Below, in pieces: positions 1-6,078 of a DNA stretch of 6,449 nt (position 1 is its first letter; every line of letters begins with the position of its first letter). The position numbers were made by a program, and so were the translations under genes. The stretch comes from Acidobacteriota bacterium (GTDB lineage: Bacteria > Acidobacteriota > Terriglobia > UBA7540), in the NCBI GenBank assembly GCA_021780055.1, contig JAJXZM010000037.1, positions 1 through 6,449 on the forward strand, in the 5' to 3' direction. The notes under the pieces were generated by a model that was given only the letters and a program-made list of their open reading frames with translations, did no database searches and was not told the origin of the DNA.

Positions 1-241
1 GATGGTTATGCTTCGAGTCCGAGTAGACATAGCAGAGGATCAACGCGTAAAAGAGGAAGATCACTCCGATGATCGTTGACTGGGTAATCAGCACCCTTAA
101 TTCGGGCGTTTCAATCAACGGCAAACCAAAATACCCGACGAGAAAACCTACAATCCCGACGGCCAGCGAAATTAGCCAGTGCACGCCTTTCAATACCGAC
201 TCGCGGGCTGGCGAGGAATCCAGTAGCGTGTCACCAAGCAT
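1..241 (-). CDS. Small two-helix membrane protein of unknown function, 3' end cut by window edge
   Basis: An 80-codon open frame runs from an ATG at 241-239 off the left edge with no stop. I chose this ATG because a purine-rich GAGAGGGGG lies 8 nt upstream; a GTG three codons earlier would sit too close to it. Residues about 21-43 (HWLISLAVGIVGFLVGYFG...) and 51-73 (LITQSTIIGVIFLFYALILC...) are two strong hydrophobic segments separated by a short loop, and the frame then turns hydrophilic (SDSKHNH), so the protein may end soon beyond the window. The N-terminus (MLGDTLLDSSPARESVLKG) has no signal-peptide charge pattern. It begins 71 bp after the secF stop in the same direction, so it may be cotranscribed with the Sec genes. 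I do not recognise the family, and a role in secretion would be guesswork. Confidence 0.7.
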   Translation of the reverse strand, partial: MLGDTLLDSSPARESVLKGVHWLISLAVGIVGFLVGYFGLPLIETPELRVLITQSTIIGVIFLFYALILCYVYSDSKHNH

Positions 242-312
242 ATTACCCACCCCCTCTCATCGTCGAACTCCGGAACCAACATATATTCCGAACTTTCAAC
301 TGGAGAAATTTA

Positions 313-1542
313 TTATCTTTTGGCAGCTGCAACTTCCCGCTCGTATACTTTCCGCTTCCCTTTGGCCTGGCCCTTCCCCGCCCTGGTCTGCCAGAACACC
401 AGGAGGGGGCTTGCTATCGCAAAGGACGAATAAGTTCCAATCAACACTCCGACAACCATGGCAAAGGCGAAGCCATGAATAACTTCGCCTCCGAACAGGT
501 AGAGAGCGAGGACTGCCAGGAACGTCAGTCCCGAAGTCAGGATCGTCCGGCTGAGGGTCTGGTTAATGCTTCGGTTCACCAGACCGCCGAAGTCCTCACG
601 TTTGCTGGAGGGCAAATTTTCCCGAACACGATCGAAAGTAACAATAGTGTCGTTCATCGAATAGCCCACAAGCGTTAGCAAAGCCGCGATCACAGAAAGC
701 GTAATCTCTTTTCCAAGAAGAGAAAATAAGCCGATAGTTATGATAACGTCGTGAAAGACAGCGATTACCGCCGACAGGCCATAAATTAACTCAAAACGGA
801 ACCAAATGTAAACCAGCATTGCGGCTAGTCCGGCCAAGGTTACGTATACAGCCTGGCGCCGCAGGTCGGACCCCACCTTCGGGCCCACAATCTGCGTATT
901 CCGAACAGTAAATCCTGAAAGATAAAAGTCCTTTTCCAGCACTCCGAGCACGGCCGGCGTAACTCCTGAGACTCCGCTGAGTTGCTGGAAATTTGCGATC
1001 ATTCCGCTCTGTGGGGGGTTGTCACGGAAATCAACCATGGCTTTCGAAAGGCTCTGGTATGTACCCGTTGCAGCGTCCAGACCCTTTGCAGCCAGTCCCA
1101 GCGGGTCAGCCACTAGCAGATGGTCTTCCACCGTCTTGGCAGTCGCGTTATTAAAATCTACTTTGCCCTGCTCACTGCCCCCGTAGAGTTCAGTCAGAGC
1201 TTTGACAATGGCCGCCTTGCCGGCATCCAAAGCCTCACCGCCGGTGGCGCCCTTTTCAAGCGGCAACTCGATCATCACCGAATGCTCTGAAGCAGGGCCG
1301 ATGCTCTGGATGGAAGCGCCGCGCCAGTTCTCTTTGGCAAGCTCGTTGCGAATGGCGCCAACATCAGGGGCCTTGGAGAACTTAACCATGACTTGAGTGC
1401 CGCTTCGGAACTCAATTCCGTAAACAAGGCCGTGATGGACCGCTATCGAGATAAGTCCGGCAACCAGAAGGGCCAGCGAAACGCTGATGAAGTGCCACTT
1501 CTTTCCCATCCAGTCAAAATTCGGTTCGTGAAAGAATTCCAT
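313..1542 (-). CDS. secF: Protein translocase subunit SecF with enlarged periplasmic domain
   Basis: SecF (409 aa) pairs with SecD in an RND-type membrane complex that uses proton flow to help pull exported proteins out of SecYEG on the periplasmic side. TM1 spans about residues 16-37, followed by the family motif in variant form (YGIEFRSGTQV, where GxDFxGG is usual). The periplasmic domain runs to about 218, ending in VGPKVGSDLR (219-228). TM2-TM6 lie at about 231-247, 254-275, 279-298, 333-350 and 355-384. The TM4 motif GYSMNDTIVTFDR carries D298, and LSRTILTSG carries R332; by recalled alignment these correspond to the proton-pathway Asp637 and Arg671 of Thermus SecDF. E. coli SecF is 323 aa; nearly all the extra length lies between about residues 105 and 218. 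The C-terminus is basic (RAGKGQAKGKRKVYER). The ATG has AGGA 5 nt upstream. It lies 63 bp after secD. Confidence 0.97.
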   Translation of the reverse strand: MEFFHEPNFDWMGKKWHFISVSLALLVAGLISIAVHHGLVYGIEFRSGTQVMVKFSKAPDVGAIRNELAKENWRGASIQSIGPASEHSVMIELPLEKGATGGEALDAGKAAIVKALTELYGGSEQGKVDFNNATAKTVEDHLLVADPLGLAAKGLDAATGTYQSLSKAMVDFRDNPPQSGMIANFQQLSGVSGVTPAVLGVLEKDFYLSGFTVRNTQIVGPKVGSDLRRQAVYVTLAGLAAMLVYIWFRFELIYGLSAVIAVFHDVIITIGLFSLLGKEITLSVIAALLTLVGYSMNDTIVTFDRVRENLPSSKREDFGGLVNRSINQTLSRTILTSGLTFLAVLALYLFGGEVIHGFAFAMVVGVLIGTYSSFAIASPLLVFWQTRAGKGQAKGKRKVYEREVAAAKR

Positions 1543-1605
1543 CTTTATCCTGGTCCAACGCCTTTAGTCATAGACACCGAAAGCAAGGTATAAGTTCCCA
1601 AAAAC

Positions 1606-3219
1606 TTAAACGCTGAGCGCTTCACCCTTCTGGCGTCTGGACAGAACGTAATCAAAAATAGTCCTAGAAACATACACCGAAGTGAAGAGGTTTGCAATCA
1701 ATCCGATAGTCAGGGTCACGGCAAAACCCCTGATCGGGCCTGTTCCAAAGGCAAAAAGGATAGCAGCAGCGGCGACCGTTGTCACGTGTGTATCGATGAT
1801 CGTCCGAAATGCGTGTTCAAACCCCGCAGCCACCGCGGCTCCGGCCGCCTTGCCGTGGCGCAATTCTTCACGGATGCGCTCAAAAATCAGAACGTTGGAA
1901 TCAACGCCCATGCCGACCGTCAGAATAACGCCAGCAATACCGGGCAACGTCAGGACCGCTCCGAAGTATGCGAGTGCCGCCATCAGAATGATCAGGTTGA
2001 GCAAGAGCGCCACGTCCGCGTTAACGCCTGCTCCCTTATAGTAAACCAGCATGAAAATAATCACCGCAAGAAAGCCCACGATGCTCGCGATAACTCCGTC
2101 CCGAATAGAGTCTGCCCCGAGTGAAGGTCCGACAGTGTTCTCATTCAGGTAAGTGATAGAGGCCGGAAGCGCGCCGGAGCGCAGCATCAATGCAAGATCG
2201 GAAGTCTGCTGGGGAGTAAAGGAACCCGTGATCTCACCCGAATCAGTGATCTGGCTCTGGATCACAGGCGCGGAAACTACCCGGTTATCCAGAACAATCG
2301 CCAACTGTTTGCCGATATTCTTACCCGTAACTTCCCCAAAGCGCGCGGCTCCGTCACGCGAAAGGGTAAAGTTCACGCTGGGTTGCGCGTTCCGGCCCGT
2401 TGAAGGCTGGGCGCCCGTCAGGTCGCGCCCGGTGACGGCTGCCACCTGGCTGAGAAGATACCAGACCTCCCCGCCACTGGTGCTGCTGCTGGCAGAAGAA
2501 TCCGGACTGCCGGGAACCAGTTCCGTCCCTGGCGGCAACACTCCGCCAAAGGACGAAAGTGCGGCTTCGCGGCTCTGGTAAGGGCCACCGCGGACGATCT
2601 TCAGCTCCAGCATCGCCGTCGCCTGGATGATGTTCTTGACACGTGTAGGATCGCTGATGCCCGGCAACTGGATCACCAGCTCATAATCGCCCTGCCCATA
2701 GTCGGCAACCTCAGGCCCGACCAGGCCCAACGCATCGATACGGCGGCGGATGGTATTTCTGGCCTGATCGAGTGCCTGATTCCGAATCAGGTTGACTTCG
2801 CTCACCTTCATGTTCATTACGCGGGAAGTCAGCTCTCCGGGAACACGCTGGAGCATCCAGGTTGAATACTGCTGTGCAACCAACGAGTCCAGATCACCCG
2901 ACTTCGCGTCCGGCACACCCTTAATTAGAATGGATGAAATGCCCTGGCGATCAATGGAGGTATAGGGGATGCTCCTGGTGGTCATTTCGTCCCGCAGGCG
3001 TTCCAGCGCCTGATCGGTTGTGACCTTGACGGCATCATCCACGTGGACCTGCAGCACCATGTGCGTCCCGCCCTTCAGGTCCAGTCCAAGCTGGATGCGG
3101 CTGCCAAGGTTCTGTTTCAACTGCGTGATGTTCTTAGGAAGACCGGTGAGGCCCAGGACACAAGCGATGACAACAACTACAATCAGAAGAGTGCGGTTCC
3201 GAACTCGATTATGGTCCAT
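1606..3219 (-). CDS. secD: Protein translocase subunit SecD
   Basis: SecD (537 aa) is the larger partner of SecF in the proton-driven accessory complex of the Sec translocon. TM1 is at residues 11-27, followed by the signature LGLDLKGGTHMVLQV (44-58). The large periplasmic part has IRRRIDALGLVGPEV (157-171), LVIQLPGI (181-188) and the P1 base/head region ending in SGALPASI (348-355). TM2-TM6 are at about 372-394, 401-421, 425-445, 476-495 and 498-520. D440 in the TM4 motif GMGVDSNVLIFERIREE is the expected proton-relay aspartate (Thermus SecDF Asp340 by recalled alignment). A serine-rich stretch (SPDSSASSSTSGG, 238-250) looks like a flexible linker. It is somewhat shorter than E. coli SecD (615 aa). 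The ATG has GAGGA 9 nt upstream. It lies 41 bp after yajC, and SecD and SecF are separate genes rather than fused. Confidence 0.98.
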   Translation of the reverse strand: MDHNRVRNRTLLIVVVVIACVLGLTGLPKNITQLKQNLGSRIQLGLDLKGGTHMVLQVHVDDAVKVTTDQALERLRDEMTTRSIPYTSIDRQGISSILIKGVPDAKSGDLDSLVAQQYSTWMLQRVPGELTSRVMNMKVSEVNLIRNQALDQARNTIRRRIDALGLVGPEVADYGQGDYELVIQLPGISDPTRVKNIIQATAMLELKIVRGGPYQSREAALSSFGGVLPPGTELVPGSPDSSASSSTSGGEVWYLLSQVAAVTGRDLTGAQPSTGRNAQPSVNFTLSRDGAARFGEVTGKNIGKQLAIVLDNRVVSAPVIQSQITDSGEITGSFTPQQTSDLALMLRSGALPASITYLNENTVGPSLGADSIRDGVIASIVGFLAVIIFMLVYYKGAGVNADVALLLNLIILMAALAYFGAVLTLPGIAGVILTVGMGVDSNVLIFERIREELRHGKAAGAAVAAGFEHAFRTIIDTHVTTVAAAAILFAFGTGPIRGFAVTLTIGLIANLFTSVYVSRTIFDYVLSRRQKGEALSV

Positions 3220-3260
3220 TGCTTAAATTCCTCGTCCTCCGGTAGACCACGGCAGCAAAG

Positions 3261-3620
3261 TCATTTAGTTCCCTTTGGGCCTTTCTCTTGTGCAGGCTGT
3301 TCCTCTCCTTCAGATTGAACCCCGGTAATGGCCGATCGGGCAATATCAACCTTCACCTGATTGGCAATCTGCACCTGCACGATATCGCCACGAAAGCCGG
3401 TAATCAAGCCGTAAATTCCGCCCGAAGTTAAGACACGGTCACCAGTCTTCAGGCCGGACAACATCTGTTCGGTTTTGCGGCGATTGCGCTGCTGAGGAAG
3501 GATAACCAGGAAATACCAGATAACGAAAAGAGGGCCAAACAAAAAGAGTATACCCCAGCCTCCGCCCGCGCCGGGGTCCGCCGCCAAGACAATCCGATTA
3601 ATTAGCACACACTCGAACAA
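3261..3620 (-). CDS. yajC: YajC, preprotein translocase accessory subunit (non-ATG start)
   Basis: YajC is a small single-helix inner-membrane protein that associates with SecD and SecF. Read from TTG at 3620 it is 119 aa. A Gly-rich N-terminus (ADPGAGGGWG) leads into one membrane helix at about 22-42 (WGILFLFGPLFVIWYFLVIL), then the family hallmarks PQQRNRRKTEQMLSGLKTGDRVLTSGG (from residue 42) and a beta-rich domain (ITGFRGDIVQVQIANQVKVDIARSAITGV). The tail is charged and probably disordered (EGEEQPAQEKGPKGTK). There is no in-frame ATG upstream before a stop. The candidates are TTG at 3620 and GTG four codons later at 3608, which would give MLINRIVLAADPG. Neither has a clear Shine-Dalgarno, so the start is unresolved. 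An ATG at 3631 is in another frame and stops after nine codons. It lies 96 bp downstream of tgt and 41 bp before secD, as expected for this conserved cluster. Confidence 0.93.
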   Translation of the reverse strand: MFECVLINRIVLAADPGAGGGWGILFLFGPLFVIWYFLVILPQQRNRRKTEQMLSGLKTGDRVLTSGGIYGLITGFRGDIVQVQIANQVKVDIARSAITGVQSEGEEQPAQEKGPKGTK

Positions 3621-3716
3621 AATCGAGCCATCAATATTAGGATTAAGGATGAAGTGTCTCGCACTTAATGCAGAGAACAGCAGGGTTTGGCCATCAACGC
3701 TTTAATCAACTCTTTG

Positions 3717-4892
3717 TTAAACCGAGTGAGACTCCTGGCAGGAGTTCTCCATGAACTCTGAAAGAAACTTCCCAAACCCTCCGAATCTGATAGATTGCCT
3801 AACTCTTTTCATCATGTCAAGGTAAAACCGCAAGTTGTGGTAAGTGGCCAGGACCGAAGCCGACATTTCCCCCACCGAAAACAGGTGACGGATGTAAGCC
3901 CGGGAGTAGCGGCGGCACACCCGGCAGCCGCACTCCGGATCCAGCGGCCCGGTGTCGTTCGCGTAGCGCGCGCTCTTGATCACCAGTTTGCCGGCCGAGG
4001 TAAACACACAGCCATTGCGGGCGTTCCGGGTGGGCATCACGCAGTCGAACATGTCGACGCCCAGCGCTACGCACCGCAGTAGATCCTCCGGTGTACCCAC
4101 ACCCATCAGGTAACGCGGCTTGTCTTCAGGAAGAAATCCGGCCACGTAATCGGTCACTCCGTACAGGTCCTCCTTCGGCTCTCCGACCGAAAGGCCGCCG
4201 ATGGCATATCCGTCAAAACCGGTCTCGCCAATCTCCAGGGCGCTTTCCCGCCGCAGTACGTGATCGGTCCCGCCCTGAACAATCCCGAAAAGGCTGGGAC
4301 CTAGGTCCGACTTCCCCGCTTGTTCGAAATCCGGCCCGCGCAACCTGGCAGCATTCTCTGCAAAAAAAAATTTGGAGCGTTCCGCCCAGCGGCTCGTCAA
4401 CCTTACCGACCGCTTGAGGGTTTCGTGACTGGCGGGATAATCAACGCATTCGTCAAGCGGCATGATGATGTCCGACCCGAGCGACAACTGGAATTCCATC
4501 ACCCCTTCCGGAGAAAAAAAGTGCCGTGAGCCATCCAGGTGCGAACTGAACCACACACCGTCTTCGGTAACTTTGTTCAGCCCTTTCAGGCTCATCACCT
4601 GGAAGCCTCCGCTGTCGGTCAGGATGGGATGCGGCCAGCTCATAAACCGGTGCAGCCCGCCGAACTCCCGCACCTTTTCGTGGCCCGGTCGCATGCAGAG
4701 GTGATAGGTGTTGGCCAGAATAATCTGCGCTTCCAGTTCCTCAAGCTGGTCATGGGTCATCGCCTTGACAGTCCCGGCGGTCCCGACGGGCATGAAAATG
4801 GGAGTCTCGACATCGCCGTGCGCTGTATGCAGGATCCCCGTTCTGGCTCGGGTACTTTCGTCTTTGGCAACAACGGTAAACTTGAGTCCCAT
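3717..4892 (-). CDS. tgt: Queuine/preQ1 tRNA-guanine transglycosylase
   Basis: Tgt (391 aa) exchanges guanine-34 in the anticodons of tRNA Asn, Asp, His and Tyr for preQ1, the committed tRNA step of queuosine synthesis, in the cytoplasm. The TIM-barrel motifs are complete: DSGGFQ at 93-98 (D93, the general acid/base position), LDEC with D147, IVQGG with Q206, GGLSVGE at 232-238, and MFDCVMPTRNARNG at 281-294 with D283 as the expected nucleophile. The zinc site is C321, C323, C326 and H352, with the CxCxxC spacing of the family. Compared with recalled Zymomonas mobilis numbering there are about 12 extra residues between D147 and Q206, around 178-198 (AENAARLRGPDFEQAGKSD). The coding strand carries a run of nine T encoding F175-F177 and a run of seven T at F125-F126. 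The ATG has only a weak AAGA upstream. queA, a frequent neighbour, is not in this window. Confidence 0.98.
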   Translation of the reverse strand: MGLKFTVVAKDESTRARTGILHTAHGDVETPIFMPVGTAGTVKAMTHDQLEELEAQIILANTYHLCMRPGHEKVREFGGLHRFMSWPHPILTDSGGFQVMSLKGLNKVTEDGVWFSSHLDGSRHFFSPEGVMEFQLSLGSDIIMPLDECVDYPASHETLKRSVRLTSRWAERSKFFFAENAARLRGPDFEQAGKSDLGPSLFGIVQGGTDHVLRRESALEIGETGFDGYAIGGLSVGEPKEDLYGVTDYVAGFLPEDKPRYLMGVGTPEDLLRCVALGVDMFDCVMPTRNARNGCVFTSAGKLVIKSARYANDTGPLDPECGCRVCRRYSRAYIRHLFSVGEMSASVLATYHNLRFYLDMMKRVRQSIRFGGFGKFLSEFMENSCQESHSV

Positions 4893-4920
4893 AGTACGTT
4901 CTTAGGCGTGTTTCCCGCCG

Positions 4921-4959
4921 GGCACAATCCCGCGGTTCAGCGACGGCGCGGTTTGTGCC
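4921..4959 (-). promoter_or_regulatory. 39-nt hairpin in the immediate tgt leader
   Basis: GGCACAA (4921-4927) is complementary to TTGTGCC (4953-4959), and inside it CCGCG (4930-4934) pairs with CGCGG (4947-4951). This gives 12 base pairs around a small internal loop and a 12-nt apical loop. On the minus strand it would lie about 28 nt before the tgt ATG and is followed by a smaller hairpin, GGCG with CGCC (4905-4919), which ends close to where a ribosome would bind. No T-tract follows, so it does not look like an intrinsic terminator. A role in tgt translation or mRNA stability is inference; it could also be a protein-binding dyad in DNA. No preQ1 riboswitch consensus was recognised. Confidence 0.4.
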
Positions 4960-5043
4960 CCCAATTGGGTCGAATGATTATTGTTAACACAGCCTGGAAA
5001 CGAGGGCAAACCTGGAGCGGCCCTACTGGGGCGGGTTTCGGAT

Positions 5044-5165
5044 GTGCATTCGGGTCTGTGTGCCTCTGCAAACGTTTCGCCGTGGCTACAGTCGAGTCCC
5101 CAAAAGGGGAAGTTCGGAAGCAACGGGGTGAAGCGCTGCCGACGCTCACAGACCACCGCACTTTT
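5044..5165 (+). ncRNA. Candidate structured small RNA (rod-like fold), class unknown
   Basis: Nested complementary arms fold this stretch into one long rod. GTGC (5044-5047) pairs with GCAC (5158-5161). GGTCTGTG (5053-5060) pairs with CACAGACC (5147-5154). GTTTCGCC (5074-5081) pairs with GGGTGAAGC (5126-5134, two G-U pairs), continued by GT and GC steps. CGA (5093-5095) pairs with TCG (5114-5116). The tip is TCCCC-AAAA-GGGGA (5097-5110). A wide internal loop (5061-5073 against 5135-5146) sits in the middle. The outermost arm is followed directly by TTTT (5162-5165), as a short intrinsic terminator would be. The plus strand is preferred because the G-U pairs become A-C mismatches on the other strand. 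A closed rod with a central bubble recalls 6S RNA architecture, but I cannot match its consensus. It may instead be the tgt leader read on the minus strand. Confidence 0.3.
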
Positions 5166-5208
5166 CACGCAGTCGCTCGACCCGGCAGCGGCGAAATAGA
5201 TTTCCTGC

Positions 5209-5235
5209 TACATACCTGATCCGGGAAACTGTCAA
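5209..5235 (-). promoter_or_regulatory. Possible sigma-70 promoter for tgt and the downstream operon
   Basis: A perfect -35 hexamer TTGACA reads on the minus strand at 5235-5230. Downstream the best -10 candidate is TATGTA at 5214-5209 with a 15-bp spacer, and TGTAGC at 5212-5207 with 17 bp is weaker. Both are poor -10 matches, so only the -35 is convincing. Its position just after the YIP1 gene stop would start a tgt-yajC-secD-secF transcript with a leader of about 300 nt covering the structured spacer. Confidence 0.3.
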
Positions 5236-5236
5236 T

Positions 5237-5256
5237 GCCGGAAGCTTGCCTTCAGC
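5237..5256 (-). terminator. Weak hairpin at the end of the YIP1 gene
   Basis: On the minus strand GCTGAAG and CTTCCGGC can pair with one bulged C around the loop GCAAG, overlapping the stop codon at 5254-5252. What follows is ATTGACAGTTTCC, not a clean T-tract, so intrinsic termination would be inefficient at best. I list it because it is the only hairpin placed between the YIP1 gene and the possible tgt promoter. Confidence 0.2.
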
Positions 5257-6007
5257 CAAAAAGGACGGCCATACCGACTTTGGCAATCACCAGCAATACC
5301 CACACCCCAAGGTAGGTCAGGAAGATCGAACCAGTCTTGACTTTGTTCCGTGAAACCCGAGCCAGGCCTATTGCAAGCAGGACCAGGAACCACAGGACAA
5401 TAACATCGAGTGAACTCGCTACGGCGAGAAGGGCGTGCGAACTCGTCAGGGGGTTCATGAAGTACCCCGGATTGGTAGGGGCCACGTTTCGTGGATTAAA
5501 GGAGTCGGGGTCCCCGTAAAATATGACCACAACCGCCATTACCGCACCCACGATGCTCGGCAAGTTGGCGTAGCAGGTAACTGAAAACACCTGCTTGAAA
5601 CTCGCTCGCTGGGCAAAGAACACGTTCAGGACCAGAAGCCCAAACCCGGCGGCGATCAGCAGAAATACCGGTGTCCCCAGGAGGGCGATAATGGGTATTA
5701 CTTTGCTGTATATTGCGGCGCTCCTCTGGACCACCATACTCAGTTGTTCAGGGTCCATTTTTGCCGCCTGCCCGCCCAGGACAAGGGACTGCATAATGAT
5801 CCGTTGGATGCCGATCTTCATAATCATCGCTTCCGCGACTGCGAACGACACCAGCATCAGGAGAACAAGGGGCGCGATGAAGTTCGGCTTGCGGGCTATG
5901 TCCTCAAATGTTTCGCCGGGCTCGATAAAAATCCCGATCAGGCGGGAAAGAAAAGGTTTGGCAGGGGTGTCTTGCAAAGCATTGATAGAAGCACCGGTAT
6001 CGGCCAT
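5252..6007 (-). CDS. YIP1-family multispanning membrane protein
   Basis: This 251-aa protein has a hydrophilic N-terminus (1-17), then FLSRLIGIFIEPGETFEDIARKPNF (19-43), the short region typical of bacterial YIP1-domain proteins just before their helix bundle. About five membrane helices follow, at 44-61, 104-130, 148-164, 199-216 and 226-249. Between the third and fourth is a polar loop rich in Pro and Asn (DPDSFNPRNVAPTNPGYFMNP, about 166-186). Bacterial YIP1-domain proteins are mostly uncharacterised; the eukaryotic family acts in membrane traffic, and that role cannot be transferred here. The start is secure: GGAGG lies 5 nt before the ATG at 6007. It follows rpoD by 149 bp and precedes tgt by 359 bp, so it probably forms its own unit. 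The family assignment rests on general pattern rather than a diagnostic catalytic motif. Confidence 0.8.
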   Translation of the reverse strand: MADTGASINALQDTPAKPFLSRLIGIFIEPGETFEDIARKPNFIAPLVLLMLVSFAVAEAMIMKIGIQRIIMQSLVLGGQAAKMDPEQLSMVVQRSAAIYSKVIPIIALLGTPVFLLIAAGFGLLVLNVFFAQRASFKQVFSVTCYANLPSIVGAVMAVVVIFYGDPDSFNPRNVAPTNPGYFMNPLTSSHALLAVASSLDVIVLWFLVLLAIGLARVSRNKVKTGSIFLTYLGVWVLLVIAKVGMAVLFG

Positions 6008-6012
6008 AAGAA

Positions 6013-6030
6013 CCTCCGTGAAGAATTATA
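6013..6030 (-). promoter_or_regulatory. TATAAT box and strong Shine-Dalgarno of the YIP1 gene
   Basis: A perfect TATAAT reads on the minus strand at 6030-6025, and GGAGG at 6017-6013 lies 5 nt before the ATG. If the TATAAT is a real -10, transcription would start about 7 nt later and leave a leader of only about ten nucleotides made almost entirely of the ribosome-binding site. No good -35 hexamer is present 16-18 bp upstream (AAGTCC and neighbours). The Shine-Dalgarno is convincing; the promoter is only possible. Confidence 0.4.
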
Positions 6031-6032
6031 GT

Positions 6033-6071
6033 GCGTACACACCAGCCGGACTTGCGCTGGCACCCACACGC
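6033..6071 (-). repeat. Interrupted inverted repeat upstream of the YIP1 gene
   Basis: CCAGC (6042-6046) is complementary to GCTGG (6056-6060), and the outer GCGT (6033-6036) to ACGC (6068-6071). The dyad ends two bases before the TATAAT box. It overlaps where a -35 region would lie, so it could be an operator. It could also be a hairpin at the end of the rpoD message, although no T-tract follows on the minus strand. Confidence 0.3.
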
Positions 6072-6078
6072 TTACGGA

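Larger units (their letters stand above)
4893..5251. other. Structured 359-bp intergenic region between the YIP1 gene and tgt
   Basis: I see no credible protein gene here. A minus-strand open frame at about 4902-5168 has an amino-acid composition unlike a folded protein (rich in Pro, Arg, Cys and Ser, no motif). The region is instead unusually rich in complementary segments: a dyad at 4921-4959, CCCAATTGGG at about 4960-4969, TGTTAACA at 4982-4989, TCCCC/GGGGA around AAAA at 5097-5110, GGTCTGTG (5053-5060) against CACAGACC (5147-5154), and CGCTGCCG (5134-5141) against CGGCAGCG (5183-5190). The last two pairs cross each other, so they would form a pseudoknot or two mutually exclusive folds. 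It could hold a long leader of tgt, a separate small RNA, or both. I found no tRNA, tmRNA, RNase P or SRP RNA hallmark. Confidence 0.6.

Noticed and set aside
271..290. CGGAA/TTCCG hairpin between secF and the next gene as a terminator
   Set aside because: Only 5 bp with a 10-nt loop and no T-tract on the minus strand; too weak to claim.
69..482. 137-codon plus-strand open frame at the left end
   Set aside because: Overlaps the secF C-terminus and the small membrane gene in antisense; its composition is low-complexity Pro/Ser/Arg without motifs.
1682..2581. Long plus-strand open frames opposite secD (about 1682-2041, 1786-2124, 2153-2581)
   Set aside because: They are antisense shadows of strongly conserved secD codons; their translations are rich in Arg, Pro and Thr with no domain signature.
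3652..3666. AAGTG/CACTT 5-bp hairpin between tgt and yajC
   Set aside because: Short stem, no T-tract after it on the minus strand, and chance occurrence of a 5-bp stem is common.
313..4892. Sec cluster as a novel system
   Set aside because: tgt-yajC-secD-secF is a well-known conserved gene order; only the details listed in the findings are unusual.
4902..5168. Minus-strand open frame of 88 codons in the spacer upstream of tgt
   Set aside because: No recognisable motif, unusual Pro/Arg/Cys/Ser-rich composition, no good Shine-Dalgarno, and the underlying DNA is dominated by self-complementary segments; more likely a chance frame.
4893..5251. Known RNA classes (tRNA, tmRNA, RNase P, SRP RNA, preQ1 riboswitch) in the tgt upstream region
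   Set aside because: I looked for the T-loop GGTTCGA pattern, the RNase P GAGGAAAGTCC element, the SRP GGAA tip with its asymmetric loop, and preQ1 aptamer cores, and found none.
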